Counted from the first letter of the stretch, positions 43,563 to 52,368 are shown. The stretch is DNA of 64,000 nt from Streptomyces lydicus (GCF_001729485.1 NZ_CP017157.1:5270001-5334000); one strand, 5' to 3'. Notes: a model not told the origin generated them from the letters alone. A program made the numbers and translations.

Positions 43563-44568
43563 GCACCGACGGCAGCGGGTACCAGTCCGCGGTGGCGAAA
43601 CTGGCGTGCGCCGCCGCGAGTTGGCCGACCCGGGCCAGTGCCTGCGCCTCGGTCGGGCGGGTGCCGTCGATGACCGGCGGCACGTTGTGCGCGTCGGTCA
43701 TGATGAGGAGGTAGTGGCGGGTGTCGTACCAGGCGGTGTCGATGGAGCCGTTCAGGTACGTCGCGGCATCACCGTCGAACACCACGAACCACGGGCGCAG
43801 CGCCGGGTCCGCATAGCGCTCACGCGGGTCGCCGGGGGCCGCCCCGTGCACCGCGGGAAACGCCGTCGACTGCGCCAGCTTCCCCTGCGCCGCCAGATTC
43901 TTCAGGTGCGTCGCGTACTCGACGTCCGTCCACAGCTTGTCGAAGGGATTGCTCTCCTCGACCGTGCCCGGTATGAGCTCGAAGAGGAACTTCCCCGCGA
44001 GGTCGGCGCGCGCGGGCCACCCGCCGGCCCGCACCGCCTCGTCGGGCGTGGCGTGCCCGGCCGTGAGGTCACCCGGTCCGTAGACCGCGTCACCCAGCTT
44101 CTGCCGCACCAGCGCGTCGAACTCGGCCGGACCGCGCCCGCCCTTGGCGTTGAAGCCGTCCTTCATCTCGACCTTGAGCAGGACGGGCCGGTGGCCGGGG
44201 TGCGCGTCGTGCCAGGCCCGCAGATCGGCGAGGCAGCCGGCGAAGTCCTCGTTGCGGTCCTTGGTCCGCAGCTCGGACGCCTTGGCGGCACCCTCGCAGT
44301 TGTTGTTGTTCCCGAGCGGGTTGCTGTGCGACACCCGCCAACTGCGGCCCAGCCCGTTGGACCAGAGGTCGAGTTCGAGCAGCGCGGCTCCGGAGTCCAG
44401 CGCGTCCGCGAAGTACGGGTACTTTTCCTTGTCGTAGGCGTTGTGGACGCCCACGGACGTGCTGGTGCCGTATGTCAGGGGGACCGGCTGGGCGCCCGCC
44501 GGGCCGCTCACGGCCATCACCGCCGCCGCCGCGGCGGCCACCGTCCCCACGCACCGCTTACCGTTCAT
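43534..44568 (-). CDS. Exported Ca2+-dependent PI-PLC-like phosphodiesterase
   Basis: The protein has 344 residues with a Sec signal (CVGTVAAAAAAVMAVSGPAG). SVGVHNAYDKEKYPYFADAL carries the first catalytic histidine, LLELDLWSNGLGRSWRVSHS the metal ligands and second histidine, and PVLLKVEMKDGFN a further strand; this is the calcium-dependent phosphoinositide PLC group (DUF-type PI-PLC-C1). It belongs to a different branch from the enzyme at 41241. ATG 44568 starts the signal. It is divergent from the DUF2165 gene over an inverted repeat. Confidence 0.85.
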   Translation of the reverse strand: MNGKRCVGTVAAAAAAVMAVSGPAGAQPVPLTYGTSTSVGVHNAYDKEKYPYFADALDSGAALLELDLWSNGLGRSWRVSHSNPLGNNNNCEGAAKASELRTKDRNEDFAGCLADLRAWHDAHPGHRPVLLKVEMKDGFNAKGGRGPAEFDALVRQKLGDAVYGPGDLTAGHATPDEAVRAGGWPARADLAGKFLFELIPGTVEESNPFDKLWTDVEYATHLKNLAAQGKLAQSTAFPAVHGAAPGDPRERYADPALRPWFVVFDGDAATYLNGSIDTAWYDTRHYLLIMTDAHNVPPVIDGTRPTEAQALARVGQLAAAHASFATADWYPLPSVLKTVVPRGA

Positions 44569-44619
44569 GAGCCCCGCTTCCCTAGGTCCTCGGCCGCCCG
44601 GCAGTCACCCGAACGTGAA

Positions 44620-44645
44620 ATCGACCGGTCGGTCATCCGGTCGAT
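44620..44645. promoter_or_regulatory. 9-bp inverted repeat between divergent genes, TetR-operator-like
   Basis: ATCGACCGG (44620-44628) and CCGGTCGAT (44637-44645) are perfect inverted arms separated by TCGGTCAT. The ACCGGTCGGT core is common in TetR-family operators. It lies 51 bases before the phosphodiesterase start and 95 before the DUF2165 start. No regulator gene is adjacent. Confidence 0.5.
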
Positions 44646-44740
44646 CGGGCAGCAGCGTACGGGACTTGTGGGCGGGCGGACGTCAGGCCGGGTGGCGAGT
44701 AGGCAAAGATCGGACAACGTAACCGACTTGAGGAGGACCC

Positions 44741-45319
44741 ATGTCCGAGACGTCCACGCCCCCGCACACCAGTGGCCGGATTCTGCACACCGGCGACCGG
44801 ATACCGCGCACCGGCCTGACGTTGGCGGCGGCCGTGCTCACCGGAACCGTCGCGCTCGTCATCGCCCTTGTCGCCTTGGGCAACATCACCGACTTCGGCA
44901 CCAATCAGCAGTTCGTCCGCCACGTGCTGGCCATGGACACCACGTTCAAGGACCCGGACCTGATGTGGCGGGCCATCACCTCGCACACCCTGCAGGACGC
45001 CGCCTACCTTGCGATCATCGCCTGGGAGACGCTCGCCGCACTGCTGCTGCTCGCGGGCACCGCACTGTGGGCCGTCGGCCTGCGCAACGGCCGCCTCGCC
45101 CGGGCCCGGTTGCTGAGCACCCTCGGCCTGCTGATGATCGTCCTGCTCTTCGGCGCCGGCTTCCTCGCCATCGGCGGCGAGTGGTTCGCCATGTGGCAGT
45201 CCAAGACCTGGAACGGGCTGGAGGCGGCGACCCGCAATCTCACCCTCGCCGGGATCGCGCTGCTCGTCGTCCACCTCCCGGGCACGACCGCGCCCCGCCA
45301 CGGCGAGCACGACGCCTGA
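44741..45319 (+). CDS. DUF2165 family membrane protein
   Basis: This is a 192-residue protein with four membrane helices. The DUF2165 pattern is seen in VALGNITDFGTNQQFVRHVL and MDTTFKDPDLMWRAITSHTL between helices 1 and 2, then helix 2 (AYLAIIAWETLAALLLLAGT), helix 3 (STLGLLMIVLLFGAGFLAIG) and helix 4. GGEWFAMWQS before the last helix is also conserved. The function is unknown. AGGAGG lies five bases before the ATG at 44741. Confidence 0.85.
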   Translation: MSETSTPPHTSGRILHTGDRIPRTGLTLAAAVLTGTVALVIALVALGNITDFGTNQQFVRHVLAMDTTFKDPDLMWRAITSHTLQDAAYLAIIAWETLAALLLLAGTALWAVGLRNGRLARARLLSTLGLLMIVLLFGAGFLAIGGEWFAMWQSKTWNGLEAATRNLTLAGIALLVVHLPGTTAPRHGEHDA

Positions 45320-45358
45320 CGACACCCGGGCGGCCACGGACCACCGGAGCCAACGGGC

Positions 45359-46027
45359 TCAGAACTCTTCGAAGAACCCCTCGATCTCCTCGAAAACCAT
45401 TCGCCAGAAAGGCGATTCATCGACCGTCGCGTCGTGGCGGCGCATGCGTGCACGCAGCGCTGCCACCGCGGCGCGTGCGACCGCCTCGTCGCCCGACACC
45501 AGCTCGCCCGCCCGCCCGGCTATCAGCCCGAGAAGGACGGCCAGGTCCGGCAGTGACCAGGCCGCGGCGCCCTTGAAGCCGGCACCGTGGTCCCAGCCGT
45601 TGGGGTCGTAGTGGTCGATGCCGCCGCTGCTCGCGTCGAGCATCAGCATCTGGTCGCCCCACGTGCCGACGCAGAAGCAGAAGTTCACCGGGGGCGAGTC
45701 GTCGTCCGGGTAGCGGTTGCCGTACAACTCGTCGGCGTCGAAAGGGTCCAGGGCCTCGCCGTCGTCCGCCCGCAGATGCGTGGTGTCGAAGCCGATGACG
45801 TCGAGCATCACCGCGGGAAATCCGACGGTGGTCAGGAACTCCCGCGTTTCGGCATGGGTCAGCTCCTCGGGCAGCTCGGACCCGGCCGGCCGCCACAGGG
45901 CGTCCGCCCCGAACCGGGCCGCCAGCCAGGCCGCGTCCGGCACCAGCGGTGCGTCGTCGGCCGGCGCCCCGCCGGTGCCGCTCGTTCCGGTCGTGCCCGG
46001 CAGCCCGGGCGTCGCCGTCTCCGCCAT
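45359..46027 (-). CDS. SUKH-4-like (SMI1/KNR4) immunity-type protein
   Basis: The protein has 222 residues. After about 30 disordered residues, the SUKH-type core shows AAWLAARFGADALWRPAGSE, LPEELTHAETREFLTTVGFP and VNFCFCVGTWGDQMLMLDAS. SUKH proteins are best known as immunity partners of polymorphic toxins, but stand-alone members are frequent in Streptomyces. No toxin gene with a recognisable secretion or nuclease domain is adjacent. The C-terminal 50 residues are helical and acidic (FWRMVFEEIEGFFEEF). ATG 46027 has GGAGCGG upstream. Confidence 0.75.
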   Translation of the reverse strand: MAETATPGLPGTTGTSGTGGAPADDAPLVPDAAWLAARFGADALWRPAGSELPEELTHAETREFLTTVGFPAVMLDVIGFDTTHLRADDGEALDPFDADELYGNRYPDDDSPPVNFCFCVGTWGDQMLMLDASSGGIDHYDPNGWDHGAGFKGAAAWSLPDLAVLLGLIAGRAGELVSGDEAVARAAVAALRARMRRHDATVDESPFWRMVFEEIEGFFEEF

Positions 46028-46110
46028 CGTTCCGCTCCCCCGCGTAGCGAGCGGCGTGCTCCGCCGCTCTCCCTGCACACAGCAGACCACAGGGGTCTGA
46101 CAACGCGGCC

Positions 46111-47289
46111 TCACCAGTCGATGCGGTAGCCCGTCAGCCAGTTGTCGGTGCCCGCGCCGTCGCCGCGCTCGCTGCCCCCGGGGCGGGAGGGGCGGCCGGG
46201 GGTGCCCGAAGCGGTGAGCTTGGCCATGCCGGCGCTGGCCGCGACGACCTTCTCCACCCGGTCCCTGCGCAGCTTCTCGTACGCGCGGAAGGCGCTCCGC
46301 GGATCGGGCCGGTCACGCAGGCACCTGGCCAGCACGACACCGTCCTCGATGGCCATGGACGCACCCTGTGCGGCGTTGGGCGCGGCGGCGTGGGCGGCAT
46401 CGCCGAGCACGACCATGGTGTCGGTGTGCCAGGTCGGCGTGGTGGCGATGTCGTACGCGTTGGAGGCGATGATCCGGTCGCCGGTGGCGCGGACGAGGGT
46501 GGCGGCCACCGTGTCGTCGTCGGCGAAGAGCTCCGCGACCCGGGTGCGCCAGGCGTCGGGAGGGGTGGCCGGGAGGGTGGCGCGGTCCAGTTCCGTGCCG
46601 GGCACGTTGGCGAACCACCAGACCTCGCCGTCGGGGGCCCGGGTGCAGCCGAAGAAGGCCCGCTTGCCGAAGATCATGGTGTAGGTGTCCGGCGAGAGCG
46701 GGACGTCGGCGGCGTCACGGGTGTAGCCGCAGACCGTGTTCTGGCCGGTGTAACGCGGCCGCGGCGCGGCGGGGTCGATGAGGGTACGGGTGACGGAGTG
46801 CAGGCCGTCCGCGCCGATGAGGAGGTCGCCCTCGGCGCTGCTGCCGTCGGCGAAGCCGGCGACCACCCGCTTGCCGCCGGCCGTCCCCACGGTTTCCGCT
46901 CCGACCAGCCGCTTCCCGTGCCGTACCGGAATCCCGCGGCGCGCCGCCTCGGCGTGCAGCACCTGGTAGAGGGTGGCCCGCCGCAGGGTGCGCGGGCCGA
47001 GGCCGTCGCCCTGTTCGGTGCCCGCGATGGGGCGTTCGCCCAGGCGTGCGCCGTCGTTGCCGTAGAACTCCACCCGCCGGGCCGGGAAGGAATGGCCGAC
47101 GACGGGGCCGTGTGCGTCGATCACCCGCAGCGCCTCCAGGCCGTTGGCGAAGACGGTGAGGAAGGCGCCGACGTCGTCCGCGCCGGTCGGGTACGCCTCG
47201 AAGACCTCCGAGGTGACGCCCGCCTTCTGCAGAGCCATCGCGGTCACCGCCCCCGCGATGCCGCCTCCGATGATCAGGGCTTTGGTCAT
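46111..47289 (-). CDS. FAD-dependent monooxygenase (PHBH fold)
   Basis: This is a 392-residue aromatic-hydroxylase-type flavoprotein. LIIGGGIAGAVTAMALQKAG (5-24) is the FAD Rossmann motif, LLIGADGLHSVTR the second (DG) motif and VVLGDAAHAAAPNAAQGASM the GD motif. The order and length fit single-component monooxygenases acting on phenolic or antibiotic-like substrates, or a TetX-like enzyme; no substrate can be named. A glycine-rich purine stretch (GGGGGGAAA) precedes the ATG at 47289. It is divergent from the methyltransferase gene at 47505, which might modify a related product, although that is only a positional inference. Confidence 0.87.
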   Translation of the reverse strand: MTKALIIGGGIAGAVTAMALQKAGVTSEVFEAYPTGADDVGAFLTVFANGLEALRVIDAHGPVVGHSFPARRVEFYGNDGARLGERPIAGTEQGDGLGPRTLRRATLYQVLHAEAARRGIPVRHGKRLVGAETVGTAGGKRVVAGFADGSSAEGDLLIGADGLHSVTRTLIDPAAPRPRYTGQNTVCGYTRDAADVPLSPDTYTMIFGKRAFFGCTRAPDGEVWWFANVPGTELDRATLPATPPDAWRTRVAELFADDDTVAATLVRATGDRIIASNAYDIATTPTWHTDTMVVLGDAAHAAAPNAAQGASMAIEDGVVLARCLRDRPDPRSAFRAYEKLRRDRVEKVVAASAGMAKLTASGTPGRPSRPGGSERGDGAGTDNWLTGYRIDW

Positions 47290-47504
47290 GCCGATGTTTC
47301 CCCCCACTCGGGCCGCCGGCCGGGCCACGGCCGACGGCGTCGCGGCCCCGGTGGCCGCACCGTCCACCTTGGCCCCGACACCCCGGAAGATCCAGCCCGC
47401 CCCCGGCCCTGGCGCGGGGTGCGGCCGGGGTGGCCGGTTCCGTGCCCCGGGAGCCGTCCGGCGTTCCTGGAGCGCGGGCCGCCCCCTCCCGCTACGGTCT
47501 CCGG

Positions 47505-48149
47505 ATGACCGAACTCGACACCGTGCGTGCCACCCGCGAGGCGTACGACGCCATCGCCGCCGTCTACGCGCAGAAGTTCCACGACTTCCTGCACGACCGT
47601 CCTTTGGAGCGGGCGCTCCTGGACGCCTTCGCGGAGTTGGTGCGGACGAGCGGCGGCGGGGTCGCGGACCTCGGCTGCGGGCCGGGCCAGGTCACCGCGC
47701 ATCTCCACGGGCTGGGCCTGGATGCCTTCGGGGTCGACGCCTCCCCCGTGATGGTCGAGCTCGCCCGCGAGGCCGGCCCCGGGCTGCGGTTCGAGGTCGG
47801 CTCGATGGCCGCGCTGGACATCGAGGACGGCGCGCTGGGCGGGGTGCTCTCGCGGTGGTCCGTCATCCACACCCCGCCGCGGGACCTGCCCGCCGTCCTG
47901 GCCGAGATCGCCCGGGTGCTGGCTCCCGGCGGGCACGCGTTGATCGCGTTCCCCGCCACGGACGGCGCCCACATCGAGACGGAGTCCTACGACCACGCGG
48001 TGGTGACGGCCTACCGCTGGTCCCCCGATCGTTTCGCCGAACTCCTGCGCGCGCACGGACTGACCGAGTCGGCCCGCCTGGTGATCGAGCCGAAACCCAC
48101 TGACCGGCGGCAGTTCCGGGAGGTCCAGCTCCTCGCACGCAAGGCGTAG
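47505..48149 (+). CDS. Class I SAM-dependent methyltransferase
   Basis: This is a 214-residue protein. VADLGCGPGQVTAHLHGLGL near residues 52-71 is the SAM site, VDASPVMVELAREAG the second loop, and VLAEIARVLAPGGHALIAFP the fifth strand region. It is a Methyltransf_11/25-type small-molecule enzyme of unknown substrate. The ATG at 47505 is weakly marked. A compound terminator separates it from the convergent P450 gene. Confidence 0.87.
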   Translation: MTELDTVRATREAYDAIAAVYAQKFHDFLHDRPLERALLDAFAELVRTSGGGVADLGCGPGQVTAHLHGLGLDAFGVDASPVMVELAREAGPGLRFEVGSMAALDIEDGALGGVLSRWSVIHTPPRDLPAVLAEIARVLAPGGHALIAFPATDGAHIETESYDHAVVTAYRWSPDRFAELLRAHGLTESARLVIEPKPTDRRQFREVQLLARKA

Positions 48150-48198
48150 ACCGGGGAGCCGCTCGGCCGATCACGTGACCGCACCGGCTCGGACCGTG

Positions 48199-48252
48199 GG
48201 TCCACCGCCCCGGCGGGCGGTGGACCACCCCGGGTGGCCCGCCCGCCGGGGC
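48199..48252. terminator. Compound terminator with two mutually exclusive stems
   Basis: GGTCCACCGCCC (48199-48210) pairs perfectly with GGGCGGTGGACC (48215-48226) around CGGC. Alternatively GCCCCGGCGGGC (48207-48218) pairs perfectly with GCCCGCCGGGGC (48241-48252). Both stems are 12 bp and share bases, so only one can form at a time. The element lies between convergent genes. Confidence 0.8.
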
Positions 48253-48259
48253 GGCTTCG

Positions 48260-51200
48260 TCAGCCCGCCGCGTAGACGTCCTCGATGTAGCGGCCGGCGG
48301 CGGTCAGTTCGCGGAGCCAGGCTTCGGACTCCTGGGCGGAGGCGCCGGTGTGCGCGGCGTGCAGGTCGCGGAAGGCGGCCCGGACACCGGGAGCCATCCG
48401 GCTGCCGTCGCCGCAGACGTACACCCGCGCCCCGGCCTGCAGCAGTTCCCACACCTCCGCGGCCTCGGCGGCGATCCGGTGCTGGACGAAGCGGTGACCG
48501 TTCTCCGGGCGGGCGCTGAAGACGGGGCGGACGGAGACGGCGCCGGCGGCCTCGGCGGCGGCGAACTCCTCGGCGTGCAGGAAGTCACCGGCCGGGTCGT
48601 CGCAGCCGAAGTAGAGCCGGGCGGGGGCGCGCCGGTCCGCGGCGACGCGGTCGGCGACGGCGCCGCGGAAGGGCGCGAGGCCGGTGCCCGCGGCGACCAG
48701 GATGACCGGGGTGTCGTCGGCCGGGTCGATGCGGAACGCCTCCCGGCAGGGCTGGACACGGGCCAGGACGGTGTCGCCGGGCCGCAGGGTGTGCAGATGC
48801 GTCGAGCCGGTGCCGCCGGGCAGCAGAGAGACCATCAGGTCGGCGTGCCGGGGGTCGGTGGCGGGCGAGGAGGACACGGAGTAGTGCCGGACGCGCAGCG
48901 GCGGCAGCAGTTCCAGGATCGTCGGCCAGGCGAGGGCCCCGCGCAGCGCCGGGTGCGCCTCGATCAGCTCGACGAGGGTGCGCGGATCGTCCGCGGCGAG
49001 GGATTCCAGGGCGTTCCGCTCCGGCGGGCAGGGGTTGTGCGCCGCGAGCACCGCGACCTGGCCCGCGGTTGGACGGTCACCCAACTCCAGTTGATGGGTG
49101 AGCAGTTGGCGTACGGTCAGCGGCCGGTCGACGGGCAGGGTGTCGCGTCCGGGGCGGCGGCCGGAGTGCAGGGCGAGGACGGTGTCGAGGTCGACGCCGA
49201 GGGCCCGGGCGGCCCGCTCGACGGCGTCCGGGGTGTTGGCCGGCAGCACGGCCAGGTGGTCGGCGGTGCGGTAGGTGACGCCGGCCGGCAGGGCGAGCCG
49301 CAGGAAGCGCTTGGGCCGCGGCCACTCCTGGGCGGTCAGGTCGTGGGCCTCGGTGACGGTCATCGGGGTGAGGCCGTGCCGGGCGGCGAGGGCGTCGAGC
49401 GGGCCGCCGGTGACCTCGGTGACGGTGTAGCCGGTGTCCTCGTCGTCCGGTGCGCTCGCGCCGACGCTGGCCGGGTCGCCGTAGCGGATCAGCAGCTGGG
49501 TGCGCAGCGACGCGGCGAACTGCTTGACGGTGCCGCCCAGGTCGCCCGAGGCGTCGGCCTCGGCGCGGGGCAGCAGCCGGTGTCCGCCGAGGGCGTCGAG
49601 CCGGTCGTCGATGAGGGTCGGTACGTGCTGGTAGGTGGCCGCCCAGTTGCGGTCGCCGACGCCGAGGACGGCGAACGGCAGGCCCGTGGCGGCGCCGTCC
49701 GGTGCGGTCCTCAGCCACTGGACGAAGGCGGCCGCGTCGTCGGTGGGCTGGCCGTTGTAGGAGGCGGCGACGATGACGACGGGCCGGTCGTCGGGCAGCT
49801 GCCCGGCGTACGCGTCGAGCGGCGCGACGTCGGCGGCGAAGCCCAGGCCGGTGGCCTCGTCGGCGAGCCGCGCGGCGAACTCCCGGCAGGTGCCGTAGTT
49901 GCTGCCGTGCAGGAGCAGCAGGCCGGTGCCCTGGGGGACGCGGGTCGGCAGCCCGTCGTCGGCCGCGGGGGCGTCCGCGGCGCCGGCGGCGGTGCCGGGG
50001 AGCAGGGCCAGCGCGGCGCGGACGGCCACCCGGTCGGCGGGGGTACGGGCGGCGAGGGTGAGGGTGAACCCTTCGGGCTTGAGGGTCAGCGTCTCCTTGA
50101 TCTGCAGCCGGTAGTCGCCGTGGTCGATCAGCCGGTAGCGGTGGGCGAGCAGGGCGAGCAGCATGGTCGCCTCGTGCAGCGCGAACTGCCGCCCGATGCA
50201 GGCGCGTTCACCGGTGCCGAACGGCTTGTACGCGTGCGGCGAGCGGGCCGCCTCGGCCTCGGGGCTGAAGCGGGAGGGGTCGAACAGCTCGGGGTTGTCA
50301 CCCCACACGGGGTCGCGGTGCAGCATCGGGGTGAGCACGGTGACGAGGTCTCCGGCCTTGAGCGGGTAGCGGCCGCCGAGCAGGGTGTCCTCCCTGGCCT
50401 GGCGGCTGAAGGCGGCGGCGGTCGGCCACAGCCGGAGTGCCTCGTTGAGCACCTGCCGGGTGAAGGGGAGCCGGCCGATGTCCTCGAAGGAGGGGTCGGG
50501 ATCGGCCTGGTCGCCCCACAGTTCGTCCGCCTCGCGCTGGACCATGCGCAGCGCCAGCGGGTCCTTCAGCAGGTGGTGCAGGGCGAAGGAGAGGGCGCCC
50601 GAGGTGGTTTCGTGGCCGGCGATCAGGAAGGTGATGACCTGGTTGCGGATGTTGGCGAGATCCAGGGTGGGGCCGCTCGCCTCCGTGCCCTCGCCCTGCG
50701 TGCGGGCGCCGAGCATCAGGCCCAGCAGGTCGTCCTCGCCCGTCTCGCCGCTCGCCGTGCGGGCGGCGATGACCTCGTCGACGACGGAGGCGAGGTAGTC
50801 CGCGTCGGCCCGGAAGGCCGCGTCCTCCGCCGAGTGGTCGGCGTGCGGGTCCCGGGCGAACTTCTTCCCGCTCCACTGCAGGCAGCGCACCATCGCCTCG
50901 ACGAACGGGTGCGCGCTGTCGCCGCGGGAGAAGGACTCGAAGTCGAAGCCGAAGCCGGCGAGCCCGATGGTGTCCAGCGTCATCCGGGTCATGTCCTCGG
51001 CGACCTGGGCGGGTGTGCCGTCGGCGACCCGGCGGTCCCAGTTGGCCATGACGCGGCGGGCCACCTTGAGCATCGCCGGGTGGTACGTGCGCATCGAGCC
51101 GAGCGCGAAGGCCGGCATCAGGACCTCGTGCGCCTTGGCCCAGTTCGGCTCGTCGTTGTAGGCGGTGAACAGACCGTCACCGGCGAACTCCCTGACGTTC

Positions 51201-51445
51201 TCCAGGACCACCGAGACGCCCTTGGCGAAGCGCGTTTCGTCAGCGACCTCGGTGACCAGGTCGAGGGAGGTCACGAACAGCGTCTCGCGGTCGCCGAGCT
51301 TGCGCCTGAAGACCGGGCCGTGGATCCGGGCGAGGTCCATGGCCTGCTGGATGGGCGTCGAGGTGACGCCGGCCGCCGTGATGTCGGCGACGGGTATGCC
51401 GTCGGCGGCGCGTTCGTCACTGGGAAGCGCGATGGTGTCGGTCAT
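48260..51445 (-). CDS. Self-sufficient cytochrome P450/NADPH-P450 reductase, CYP102 type
   Basis: This 1061-residue fusion hydroxylates fatty-acid-like substrates using NADPH without separate redox proteins. The heme domain spans about 1-460: oxygen-binding AGHETTS at 276-282, EALR at 335-338, and heme-ligand Cys 416 in FGTGERACIGR. A flavodoxin-like FMN domain starts near 500 (LLLLHGSNYGTCREFA). The FAD/NADPH reductase domain has RHYSVSSSPA, GTGLAPFRGAV, RLYFGCDDP and the end RYIEDVYAAG. Length and order match Bacillus P450 BM3 and Streptomyces CYP102B/D enzymes. The ATG at 51445 is the natural N-terminus, although GGAG is only two bases upstream. It is divergent from a PAS-HTH regulator. 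Confidence 0.95.
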   Translation of the reverse strand: MTDTIALPSDERAADGIPVADITAAGVTSTPIQQAMDLARIHGPVFRRKLGDRETLFVTSLDLVTEVADETRFAKGVSVVLENVREFAGDGLFTAYNDEPNWAKAHEVLMPAFALGSMRTYHPAMLKVARRVMANWDRRVADGTPAQVAEDMTRMTLDTIGLAGFGFDFESFSRGDSAHPFVEAMVRCLQWSGKKFARDPHADHSAEDAAFRADADYLASVVDEVIAARTASGETGEDDLLGLMLGARTQGEGTEASGPTLDLANIRNQVITFLIAGHETTSGALSFALHHLLKDPLALRMVQREADELWGDQADPDPSFEDIGRLPFTRQVLNEALRLWPTAAAFSRQAREDTLLGGRYPLKAGDLVTVLTPMLHRDPVWGDNPELFDPSRFSPEAEAARSPHAYKPFGTGERACIGRQFALHEATMLLALLAHRYRLIDHGDYRLQIKETLTLKPEGFTLTLAARTPADRVAVRAALALLPGTAAGAADAPAADDGLPTRVPQGTGLLLLHGSNYGTCREFAARLADEATGLGFAADVAPLDAYAGQLPDDRPVVIVAASYNGQPTDDAAAFVQWLRTAPDGAATGLPFAVLGVGDRNWAATYQHVPTLIDDRLDALGGHRLLPRAEADASGDLGGTVKQFAASLRTQLLIRYGDPASVGASAPDDEDTGYTVTEVTGGPLDALAARHGLTPMTVTEAHDLTAQEWPRPKRFLRLALPAGVTYRTADHLAVLPANTPDAVERAARALGVDLDTVLALHSGRRPGRDTLPVDRPLTVRQLLTHQLELGDRPTAGQVAVLAAHNPCPPERNALESLAADDPRTLVELIEAHPALRGALAWPTILELLPPLRVRHYSVSSSPATDPRHADLMVSLLPGGTGSTHLHTLRPGDTVLARVQPCREAFRIDPADDTPVILVAAGTGLAPFRGAVADRVAADRRAPARLYFGCDDPAGDFLHAEEFAAAEAAGAVSVRPVFSARPENGHRFVQHRIAAEAAEVWELLQAGARVYVCGDGSRMAPGVRAAFRDLHAAHTGASAQESEAWLRELTAAGRYIEDVYAAG

Positions 51446-51488
51446 GTCTCCAGCGTGAGGGGCCCGGCGTGCGTCCGGTGACCGGGCA

Positions 51489-51506
51489 ACTGCATGATTG
51501 TGCAGT
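51489..51506. promoter_or_regulatory. Inverted repeat between CYP102 and its divergent regulator
   Basis: ACTGCA (51489-51494) and TGCAGT (51501-51506) are perfect 6-bp inverted arms separated by six bases, 44 bases before each of the two start codons (51445 and 51551). A T-run follows at 51507-51513, rare in this GC-rich sequence. The central position suggests an operator for the PAS-HTH protein. Confidence 0.6.
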
Positions 51507-51550
51507 GTTTTTTCGCTGCTCGCTCTTGCGCGCGGACCGGGGATGAGGCA

Positions 51551-52273
51551 ATGGATGACGGGATGCACGACGGGACTGCCTGCGGTGGGCCGGACGCGGG
51601 GGCACCGGCCCTCGGCACGCCGTTCCACCGGAGCGGGGACGCCGACCCGGCCGGCCCGTACGCGGACGGCCCCTGGCGCAACTACTTCCTGATTCTGCTG
51701 GACCGGATCCCGACGCCGATCGCGGTGTGCCGGGCGGACGGCGTGGTGCTGATCGCCAATCCGGCGATGGCCGGGCAGTGGGGCGTGGCGCCCGGGCAGC
51801 TGCGGGGCCGCAATCTGCTGGACCTGTTCCGGCCGCGGGACGAGGCGCAGCTGATCCGGATCGCGGACGCGGTGCGGCTGGGCCGCCGGTCGCGCTATCC
51901 GGTGGAGGTGCACTGGCGGTCCGCGTCCGACGGGTCCGAGCGGGAGGGGGAGCTGACGGTGGATCCGGTCGGTGACCCCACCGTGCAGCCGCCCGCGCTG
52001 CTGGCGCTGCTGCGGGTCCGGGAGACGGCTCCGCCGCCGGCGCCGCCGCGGGGGACGGCGAGCCCCGTGGAGGCGCGGATCCTGGCGCTGGCGGCCGGCG
52101 GCGCCACCACGGCGTCGATCGGTACCGCCCTGGGTCTGACGGTTGACGGGGTGAATTACCACCTCACCCGGCTGGCGCGGCGCTGGCGGGTGCAGGGCCG
52201 TGCGGCGCTGGTGGCGAAGGCGTACGTCCTGGGAGTGCTCTCGCCGGAGAGCTGGCCGCCGGCTCCGGCGTGA
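51551..52273 (+). CDS. PAS-domain regulator with LuxR-like helix-turn-helix
   Basis: The protein has 240 residues. A PAS fold lies about 45-150 (FLILLDRIPTPIAVCRADGV, LIANPAMAGQWGV, LRGRNLLDLFRPRDEAQL). The C-terminal domain has VEARILALAAGGATTASIGT and LGLTVDGVNYHLTRLARRW, a LuxR/GerE-type helix-turn-helix in which the second helix reads DGVNYHLT. A small hydrophobic effector bound by the PAS pocket would fit control of the divergent fatty-acid-type P450. ATG 51551 with GAGG upstream is preferred to an in-frame ATG at 51494, which lies inside the inverted repeat. Confidence 0.83.
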   Translation: MDDGMHDGTACGGPDAGAPALGTPFHRSGDADPAGPYADGPWRNYFLILLDRIPTPIAVCRADGVVLIANPAMAGQWGVAPGQLRGRNLLDLFRPRDEAQLIRIADAVRLGRRSRYPVEVHWRSASDGSEREGELTVDPVGDPTVQPPALLALLRVRETAPPPAPPRGTASPVEARILALAAGGATTASIGTALGLTVDGVNYHLTRLARRWRVQGRAALVAKAYVLGVLSPESWPPAPA

Positions 52274-52368
52274 CGGGCGGCGACCGTCCGCCGGGGGCCG
52301 GGGCCGCGGCGCGCGGCGGCCCCGGCCCGGGGGAACGCCGGCACGGGTGTGCGGATAACCTCCGTGGT

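Noticed and set aside
42533..43714. 393-codon frame overlapping the trypsin-like protease in another frame
   Set aside because: Arg/Pro/Gly-rich shadow with no domain; the protease frame has the full catalytic triad.
48350..51481. 1043-codon rightward frame opposite the CYP102 gene
   Set aside because: Gly/Val/Arg-rich antisense artefact; the P450 fusion on the other strand has all expected motifs.
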